From contig BDTX01000011.1 in assembly GCA_002897615.1 (NCBI GenBank), positions 124,001-188,000 of the forward strand: a DNA stretch of 64,000 nt. The letters are read 5' to 3'. The stretch comes from a bacterium BMS3Bbin14 (lineage in GTDB: Bacteria > Desulfobacterota > Desulfobulbia > Desulfobulbales > Desulfobulbaceae). Each line of letters begins with the position of its first letter. Position 1 is the first letter of the stretch. The position numbers and the translations under genes were made by a program. The notes beneath the pieces are model-generated. The model was not told the origin of the DNA, searched no databases, and worked only from the letters and a program-made list of their open reading frames with translations. Below, one piece after another: positions 57,922 to 64,000 of the stretch.

Positions 57922-59079
57922 GTGAAAAAAAAGATTCTTTCAAAAAGCGTAGTAGTCGTCGCGGCTTTGCTTGCCGCTTCGGTAATGCCGGCAACCGTAA
58001 ACGCCGCCGTTACCATTGCTAATAAAGATGTAGGCGGCCAGAAACTGAAAGTCAAACTGTTCGGCTACTCTCAACTTACGGCTGAAAGCGGCAACGGTCT
58101 TGGCCGCAGCGCCAATGACGAGAAAAACGGTCTGCGCTTCGGCGCCGACCGTGTCCGTCTCGGCTACAAAATCAGCCTGGGCAAGGTCTTCAGTAAATTG
58201 CAGATCGATTTTAAGAAGACCGGTTCATCCTCAAACCCCGGTCAGCTGGCTGAAATCATCAAGGACGCCGTGGTCGGTTACAAGTTTGACAAGGCAGCGT
58301 CTCTCTCACTCGGCCAGTTCAAAACCCCGGTCGGCATGGACTTCAACTCCTCGGGTGCCAAGCTGGACATCACCAAGCGCGGCATGGAAAAGAAACTTGT
58401 CCTTGAGCGTTCTGCGGGAGCCATGTTGAGCGGCCGCAAGATCGGCGGCGTTTTTGGCTATGATATCGGCATCTTCAACCCGGCTACACGTAGTGCCGCA
58501 GTTGGTGACCCCGACAGTCTGAAATCCTCCTCAACGGAATATGGTGCACCTGGAAATGATTATGCCTATGCGCTCCGGGGCATGGTTGACTGGCAAAAAC
58601 TTCATATCGAGGTTTCTTACGGTCAATCCGGAGAAGCTGCCGGCAGTAAATATACCCCGGGTACTAAAGATGCGGATTATTCTGTCTGGGATATCGGTGC
58701 CCGCTACAAGTTGAACAACCTGACCCTGAAGGGCGAATATATCGCCGGCAATGATGTCAAGGGTGTGAACGGCCAGGATGAAACAGTCTGGTATCTGCAT
58801 GCCGGCTACCGTTTCCTTCCCATGGTTGAAGGCGTTGTTCGTCACTACCAGGCCAAATATGAGAAGGGTTCGGTGACAGCAGATTTGGGGAATACATACC
58901 TTGGCCTCAACATCTTCTTTAATCCATCATCCATCTATCAGGCCCGCCTGCAGTTGGACTACGTGATTGCCAGTGGTGATGACGGTTGGGATGCTAACTC
59001 CTATGTCAAGCAATCAGGAGTTGTCACAAAAGGCTATGCGGATAACGTAATCCTCTTACAGTTCCAGGTAGGATTTTAA
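57922..59079 (+). CDS. Porin, OprO/OprP-like
   Basis: The 385-residue protein has a clean signal peptide ending TVNAA, then beta-barrel strands with VKLFGYSQLTAE, RFGADRVRLGYKISLG and LGQFKTPVGMDF, and a final aromatic strand (ILLQFQVGF). It belongs with phosphate/anion-type porins but is shorter than the one at 21874-23163. The start is a GTG at 57922 with GGAGATAA upstream. A sigma54 promoter in repeat C about 420 bp upstream suggests regulated expression. A terminator follows. Confidence 0.85.
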   Translation: MKKKILSKSVVVVAALLAASVMPATVNAAVTIANKDVGGQKLKVKLFGYSQLTAESGNGLGRSANDEKNGLRFGADRVRLGYKISLGKVFSKLQIDFKKTGSSSNPGQLAEIIKDAVVGYKFDKAASLSLGQFKTPVGMDFNSSGAKLDITKRGMEKKLVLERSAGAMLSGRKIGGVFGYDIGIFNPATRSAAVGDPDSLKSSSTEYGAPGNDYAYALRGMVDWQKLHIEVSYGQSGEAAGSKYTPGTKDADYSVWDIGARYKLNNLTLKGEYIAGNDVKGVNGQDETVWYLHAGYRFLPMVEGVVRHYQAKYEKGSVTADLGNTYLGLNIFFNPSSIYQARLQLDYVIASGDDGWDANSYVKQSGVVTKGYADNVILLQFQVGF

Positions 59080-59111
59080 GGTTATCTGATAATCAGTTTC
59101 AGTAATTCAAA

Positions 59112-59153
59112 AAAAGGACCGGTCGGGTTGATCTCGACTGGTCCTTTTTTTTT
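59112..59153 (+). terminator. Rho-independent terminator after porin 2
   Basis: An 11-bp stem AGGACCGGTCG / CGACTGGTCCT with one mismatch (59115-59125 and 59135-59145) is followed by a run of T. Confidence 0.9.
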
Positions 59154-59308
59154 GTGTGTGTGGGGGGATCTGACTTCATTTAATGCAATAATAGCAGTAC
59201 TGTCCATGTTAGAAAAAGCATCCGGATCGGAGCCTCGGCAACAAGGATATATTCAGTAGAAGAAGTACGGAGTTGTCCCGGCCGCACGATAAAAACGACG
59301 ATATGGGA

Positions 59309-59334
59309 CCTGAATCCGTGACGGTTTGAGGTGG
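59309..59334 (-). repeat. Element A terminal fragment
   Basis: CCTGAATCCGTGACGGTTTGAGGTG is the right terminus in reverse. It breaks off just before the stop codon of the P-type ATPase gene. Confidence 0.65.
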
Positions 59335-59337
59335 ATA

Positions 59338-61809
59338 TCAGTTAGGATTGAAACTTCCGGGCGTAAGAGAACTTTTAATTTTTTTCAGAAAATTGCGGTG
59401 CCTGGGAATTCGATGTTGCAGATGCCGATAGACCTGCACTTTCACCAAGTCGGTTACAAAGGCTGAACAGATGGAATATAACCATATAATACCAGCCTCA
59501 TACCAGCTTATCGGGGTAATGAGACCAAAACCGTAAACGGCCAGCAGGGTCCCTAATGCCTTGGTGATCACTGCCGACCAGATCATAATCGAGGATGGCC
59601 AGGGCTTTTTCCAGAAATGACCTTTCGTTCGGGCCACAAAAAGAACCAGGTGACCGGCTACTGCCAATTGGAGAAACACGTAGGTTTGAATTGCCGAAAC
59701 GTTCAGTTTAAGCCAATCCATTGCCAGCAATTGCATCCCGAAGGTGCCGATGACGCCGACGATCCCCATGGCTGTCCCTACAGAGATCACGCTGTGCATG
59801 TCCCACCTGACGGGATCATTCTCCAACACGGTATGGTCATAGGCAATTGCCATGATGGGAATATCGTTCAAAAAGGCGAGAAGTATAATCATGATAGCGG
59901 TAATGGGGTAAAAATCAAATATCAGCATTGCCAGAACCACATACACCATAATACGGATCGTTTCACTGATTCGATAGATTGCGTAGCTGTTCATCCGCTC
60001 GAAGATTCGCCGTGCCTCCTCAATGGCGGTTATAATGACAGACAGCCCGGGAGAGGTGAGTACCAGGTCGGCTGCGGCCCGTGCCGCGTCGGTGGCACCG
60101 CTTACGGCAATGCCGACATCCGCCTGCTTCAAGGCCGGGGCATCGTTGACCCCGTCACCGGTCATGCCGGTAATATGGTCGCGGGCCTGTAACATCTTGA
60201 CGATGGTAAATTTATGTTCAGGGAAAACCTCGGCAAAACCATCGGCTCTTTCGACTTGTTCTCCGATATCGGCACTGAAGTTTTTGTTCTTTTCCGGTAC
60301 CGGGAGAATATCTGATTTCAGGATGTTTGTTCCCAGGTTCAGTTTCGCGGCGATCTGTTTGGCAATGGCCAGGTTATCACCGGTCACCATCTTAACAAAG
60401 ACCCCGTATTTTCTCGCCCGGTCGATCGTTTCAGCCGAATCTTCTCTGGGGGGATCAAACAGCGAGAGAATGCCGAGAAAGGTCCAGTCCTGTTCCCCTT
60501 CCTTCTTTATTCCCACACCCAGGGCACGATAGCCCTGGGCGGCAAAACTATCGACCACTTCATTTGCCCGCTTGATATCGGTATCGGTCAGGTTGGCCAT
60601 CCCCATGATCACCTGCGGCGCTCCCTTGGTGACCTGGAAGGTGTCACCGTCTGCACTACGGACAGTCGCCTCGGTACGTTTACGCACCGGATCAAAGGGA
60701 ACGAATTTTGTCTGCTCAAGGGATTTCAGATGGCTCGTATCCTTCAGGCCCTGCAGGACGGCTTCATCAATGGCGTCCCGGTCTTCTGCCCGCGAGGCCA
60801 GGGAGGCCATCAGCAACACTTCCTGGGCATCGGTGGCCTTGAACGTTTCGATATCACCCAGGGTCAGTTTATTCTGGGTCAGAGTTCCGGTTTTGTCCGA
60901 ACAGAGGATATCCATGCTGGCCATTTCTTCAATGGACTCCAGCCGGGTGACGATAGCTTTCTTTTTCGACAGCATCATGGCACCTACCGCCATGGTCATG
61001 GACAGTACCGCCGGCATGGCCACGGGTATGGATGCTACCGTCAGGATCAGGGCAAATTGGATCAGGTCCAGCCAGGGCGTCTGGCGATGGAGCTGTACCA
61101 GTACCAGGATGGCCACCAGCATCAGGCTGACATAGATGAGATAGTCACCTATGGTGAGCACGGCCTTCTGGAAATGGGACACGGTTTTTGCCTGTTCCAC
61201 CAGACTTGCGGTTTTGCCGAACCGGGTATTTCCTCCGGTGGCCGTCACTTCGGCCAGGACTTCGCCCTGCTTGACAATGGTACCTGAAAAAACTCCCTCC
61301 CCCTGTTTCATGGTGACCGGCAACGATTCGCCGGTCAGGGCCGACTGGTCCACGCTGAGATAATCACCTTCAATCAGCCTGGCATCGGCCGGAACCACAT
61401 CGCCCAGACGAATACGGACAATATCTCCCGGCACCAGGCCGACGGCATCAATGACCTGCCATTTCCCGTCACGGAGTACCCGTGCCTTTTGGGCAAGTTC
61501 TTTTTTCAGTGCCTCGACGGCATTACCGGCAGTGTATTCCTGCCAGAACCCCACCCCGGCGTTAAAAAGCAACAGGGCAAGGATAATGAAAAAATCCGGC
61601 CAGTGCTGTACCGCCGCCGAGAGGATGGCCGCCACTTCGATCATCCAGGGGATAGGTCCCCAGAAGTAGCCGAGCAACATCCTGATAAAAGAAACCTTCT
61701 TTTCTGCCAGGGCATTGGGGCCGTATTGCTGCAGCCGTCGTGTCGCTTCTGCGGAACTGAGTCCTTTGCCCTGTTGTGGTGCAGTGGTGGATGATGCTGA
61801 TGCCGTCAT
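59338..61809 (-). CDS. P-type (P-IIIA) plasma-membrane proton-efflux ATPase
   Basis: The 823-residue protein matches the plasma-membrane H+-ATPase subfamily: early LGYFWGPIPWMIEVAAILSA, phosphatase loop LTGESLP, phosphorylation motif CSDKTGTLTQNK and the hinge MTGDGVNDAPALKQADVGIAV. About ten helices are spread in the usual pattern. It exports protons at the cost of ATP and may help pH homeostasis when acid is produced by sulfur oxidation (inference). The ATG at 61809 with GGAGG upstream is preferred; the open frame further upstream runs into an element A copy. Confidence 0.9.
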   Translation of the reverse strand: MTASASSTTAPQQGKGLSSAEATRRLQQYGPNALAEKKVSFIRMLLGYFWGPIPWMIEVAAILSAAVQHWPDFFIILALLLFNAGVGFWQEYTAGNAVEALKKELAQKARVLRDGKWQVIDAVGLVPGDIVRIRLGDVVPADARLIEGDYLSVDQSALTGESLPVTMKQGEGVFSGTIVKQGEVLAEVTATGGNTRFGKTASLVEQAKTVSHFQKAVLTIGDYLIYVSLMLVAILVLVQLHRQTPWLDLIQFALILTVASIPVAMPAVLSMTMAVGAMMLSKKKAIVTRLESIEEMASMDILCSDKTGTLTQNKLTLGDIETFKATDAQEVLLMASLASRAEDRDAIDEAVLQGLKDTSHLKSLEQTKFVPFDPVRKRTEATVRSADGDTFQVTKGAPQVIMGMANLTDTDIKRANEVVDSFAAQGYRALGVGIKKEGEQDWTFLGILSLFDPPREDSAETIDRARKYGVFVKMVTGDNLAIAKQIAAKLNLGTNILKSDILPVPEKNKNFSADIGEQVERADGFAEVFPEHKFTIVKMLQARDHITGMTGDGVNDAPALKQADVGIAVSGATDAARAAADLVLTSPGLSVIITAIEEARRIFERMNSYAIYRISETIRIMVYVVLAMLIFDFYPITAIMIILLAFLNDIPIMAIAYDHTVLENDPVRWDMHSVISVGTAMGIVGVIGTFGMQLLAMDWLKLNVSAIQTYVFLQLAVAGHLVLFVARTKGHFWKKPWPSSIMIWSAVITKALGTLLAVYGFGLITPISWYEAGIIWLYSICSAFVTDLVKVQVYRHLQHRIPRHRNFLKKIKSSLTPGSFNPN

Positions 61810-61875
61810 AACGAGAAACCTCCATGATAAAAACCATTGGGGATGAAAAAAAGGTGCTGGCCGGTTTTGCTTCTT

Positions 61876-62119
61876 CCTGAATCCGTGAGCGTTCGAGAAT
61901 GGTACAGATGCAGATAGCGAGCCTGCGAGACCTTCGAGGCGGCAACGATGTTGATTATCCTGGTGTGATATCAACTTTGTTGCCAACGCAGCAGCTGTGC
62001 CGTTATCGGGCGGACCGCAGGGCGGCGCGGTGAAGGCCAAAAAATGCGCTCATTTGTCAATAATGCAATAAATTCCATATATTGCATAAAACTTCACCTC
62101 AAGCCGTCACGGATTCAGG
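61876..62119 (+). repeat. Element A, 244-bp copy with TTCTT target duplication
   Basis: Both termini are complete. TTCTT flanks both sides (61871-61875 and 62120-62124). It is longer than the other copies by an insertion of about 25 bp (around AGCGAGCCTGCGAGACC) near the left end. Confidence 0.95.
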
Positions 62120-62134
62120 TTCTTGTCTTTTCGT

Positions 62135-64000
62135 TCAATGCTCCCATAAAATCTGGTGCGCTTCCAACGGAATCTTCGCCTGCGGATGAGAAGGGATGAC
62201 TCGTGCCGTGTAATCCGTTGCCGGCCGTTGGGTCGTGACCGTATAGGTATACAGATAGCCGTGAACGGCACCGATAAGCGGCTCGGTATTTTTCATCGGA
62301 TAGACTTCCGCCGCCTGTTCGCCCAGGGGGTCCGCATAGAGCTCGACCTGTACTGTCTCCGGGTCCAGGTCATCGAGATAGACCTGGACCGTGAAAAAAG
62401 TACCTTTGTCAACGGTTTTGCTTTCCAGGCGGCCGAAACGAATGCCGGACCAATGCTGCTCAAGCTTTGTTTCCCATTGGTTAATCTGCCGGGCAATCGC
62501 CGTATTGGTCGTTCGCAGAGTCACTGCCGCCGCCATCTCAATATAATATTTTTCCGTATATTCTCTTACCATGCGATTGGCGGAGAAGTGGGGGGTCAGC
62601 TTCGCCATGCTGTGACGCATGAGATGGACCCAGCGTTCCGGAATGCCCTTGGCGTTACGTTGATAGTAGAGGGGAATAATTTTATCTGCCAGCAGGGCAT
62701 ATAGATCACGGGCCTCTTTGGCGTCCCAGGCCGGATCGTTATCATGCAGACCGCCGTCGCCCAATGACCAGCCGACCTCCCGGTTCCATGCCGCCGCCCA
62801 CCAACCATCCAGTTCCGAGACATTCAGGCCGCCGTTGGCCAGTATTTTCATGCCGCTGGTGCCGCAGGCTTCCCAGGGGCGACGCGGGGTGTTGAGCCAC
62901 AGGTCAACTCCCTGGACCAGGTGTTCCGCCACCAGCAGGTCATAGTCAACGAGAAAGACGACTTGCTGCTCCAGGTGAAACTCACGAATAAAATTGATCC
63001 AGGCCCGGATCATGGCCTGTCCTTCATGGTCCTGTGGATGGGCCTTGCCGGCAATGATCAGCTGCAGCGGCCGGTCATTGTCCAGGAGCAGGTGCGCCAA
63101 TCGTTCCGGTTCGTGCAACAGCAGGTCCGGACGTTTGTAGGAGGTAAAACGGCGGGCAAAACCGAGTGTCAGGACGTTCGGGTCGAAAATCGTTGCCGCT
63201 GCGAGCGGCTGGTGGGCTGCCGGGCCGTGCAAGGCCTGCTGCCGGACCAGTCGTTGCCGCAGCCAGGTAATCAGGCGCAGACGGTTTTTGGTCCGCATCG
63301 CCCATAACTGCTCAGCGGAGATTTTCATGATTGCCGTTTCAAGATCCCGGAGGTCCTCGCGCCAGCGTTCCTTGCCGCAGGCATCTGTCCACAGGCGATC
63401 GGATTCCGGGGAATCCCAGCTTGGCACATGGACGCCGTTGGTAACATGGCCGACCGGTACTTCTCCGGCCGGCCAGCGGGGGAAGAGCGGTTGGAATATA
63501 CTGCGGCTGACCCGGCCATGCAGCCGGCTGACCCCGTTAACGGCGCCGCAGCCATGCATGGCCAGCCAGGCCATGTGAAAGGGTTCCCGGCTGCCGCCGG
63601 CCCGGATATCGGTTCGTCCCCGGGCCAGCAGATCTTTGCATGAAATATCGAGGTCGGCGGCATACTCTTTCATGTATTGTTCGAATAACCAGGGGGCAAA
63701 ACGATCAAAACCGGCTTCCACCGGGGTGTGGGTGGTAAACAGGTTGCCGGCCCGGGTTGCGGTCAAGGCCACTTCAAAGGGAACCCGGTGTTGTATCATG
63801 AAAAATCGGGCTCGCTCCAGGACGACAAAGGCCGCATGCCCCTCGTTGAGGTGGCAGATTTCCGGGGTGATATGCAGGGTCTGCAGGAGACGATAGCCGC
63901 CGATTCCCAGGACGATTTCCTGTTGCAGCCGCATTTCCGGGCCGCCGCCATAGAGCTCGCTGGTGATCCCCCTGTCGGCGGGACTGTTGAGCGGGTCGTT
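62135..64000 (-). CDS. glgP: Alpha-glucan (glycogen) phosphorylase, 5' part beyond the window
   Basis: This PLP enzyme releases glucose-1-phosphate from glycogen or maltodextrin. The visible 621 residues include the start-side ITSELYGGGPE, LNEGHAAF, FTTHTPVEAGFDRF, HVPSWDSPES, ARRFTSYKRPDLLL and the PLP-lysine block GTSGMKILANGGLNVSELDGWW. These are typical of the shorter bacterial/archaeal GT35 group (Thermotoga-like). The frame is open to the window edge at 64000, so the N-terminus is missing. It is next to the proton ATPase, with an element A copy between. Confidence 0.92.
   Translation of the reverse strand, partial: NDPLNSPADRGITSELYGGGPEMRLQQEIVLGIGGYRLLQTLHITPEICHLNEGHAAFVVLERARFFMIQHRVPFEVALTATRAGNLFTTHTPVEAGFDRFAPWLFEQYMKEYAADLDISCKDLLARGRTDIRAGGSREPFHMAWLAMHGCGAVNGVSRLHGRVSRSIFQPLFPRWPAGEVPVGHVTNGVHVPSWDSPESDRLWTDACGKERWREDLRDLETAIMKISAEQLWAMRTKNRLRLITWLRQRLVRQQALHGPAAHQPLAAATIFDPNVLTLGFARRFTSYKRPDLLLHEPERLAHLLLDNDRPLQLIIAGKAHPQDHEGQAMIRAWINFIREFHLEQQVVFLVDYDLLVAEHLVQGVDLWLNTPRRPWEACGTSGMKILANGGLNVSELDGWWAAAWNREVGWSLGDGGLHDNDPAWDAKEARDLYALLADKIIPLYYQRNAKGIPERWVHLMRHSMAKLTPHFSANRMVREYTEKYYIEMAAAVTLRTTNTAIARQINQWETKLEQHWSGIRFGRLESKTVDKGTFFTVQVYLDDLDPETVQVELYADPLGEQAAEVYPMKNTEPLIGAVHGYLYTYTVTTQRPATDYTARVIPSHPQAKIPLEAHQILWEH

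Overview
The window reads as chromosomal DNA of a GC-rich Gram-negative bacterium. It encodes BamD, TolC/RND export, porins and a periplasmic Sox system. A Desulfobacterota (Desulfobulbales-like) sulfur bacterium fits best: atpZ-atpI-atpB-atpE stand apart from the other ATP synthase genes, and there are two NtrC-type regulators, a multihaem cytochrome, YeeE/YedE and DsrE-like sulfur proteins. This placement is inference; no rRNA or ribosomal protein gene is present to test it.

Layout. 0.2-3.1 kb: type IV pilin-like gene, tRNA-Cys, rnc and a radical SAM gene. 3.3-6.7 kb: ABC-F ATPase and an MTA/SAH deaminase. 7-12 kb: small proteins, a five-haem cytochrome and a metallo-beta-lactamase-fold hydrolase. 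12-16.5 kb: bamD, trxB, trxA, hemL. 16.6-21 kb: ATP synthase Fo genes, a nucleoside phosphorylase-like gene, rimO and an HU/IHF gene. 21.3-27.8 kb: IS3 remnant, OprO/P-type porin, DsrE-like protein and a histidine kinase/sigma54-activator pair. 27.8-31 kb: truncated SDR, catalase, old-yellow-enzyme protein. 31.2-37.7 kb: TetR-TolC-MFP-RND efflux. 38.4-43.5 kb: Met-rich protein, copper-type P1B ATPase, MerR, methyltransferase, zinc-ribbon protein. 44.2-57.3 kb: a sulfur region with YeeE/YedE and DUF302 lipoprotein, a PhnD-like/kinase/sigma54-activator operon, soxWXYZAB and ccdA. 57.9-64 kb: second porin, P-type proton ATPase and alpha-glucan phosphorylase, which runs off the end.

Repeats dominate the non-coding DNA. 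Element A is a 219-bp MITE-like element with terminal inverted repeats CCTGAATCCGTGA and 5-bp target duplications; about 13 full or partial copies lie here. Element B is a palindromic element of roughly 110-160 bp, with a perfect 162-bp tandem array at 6.8-7.2 kb. Repeats C and D each occur twice and each carries a sigma54-type -24/-12 promoter. D drives yeeE and the sox operon. C lies upstream of the second porin and of the first kinase/activator pair.

The most coherent new biology is the sulfur region. A tandem-domain PhnD-like sensor, a membrane kinase and a sigma54 activator sit between two target operons (sulfur import and Sox), which share a duplicated sigma54 promoter with matching upstream dyads. 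There is no soxCD in the window, so thiosulfate oxidation here would be the truncated, sulfur-forming type unless soxCD lies elsewhere.
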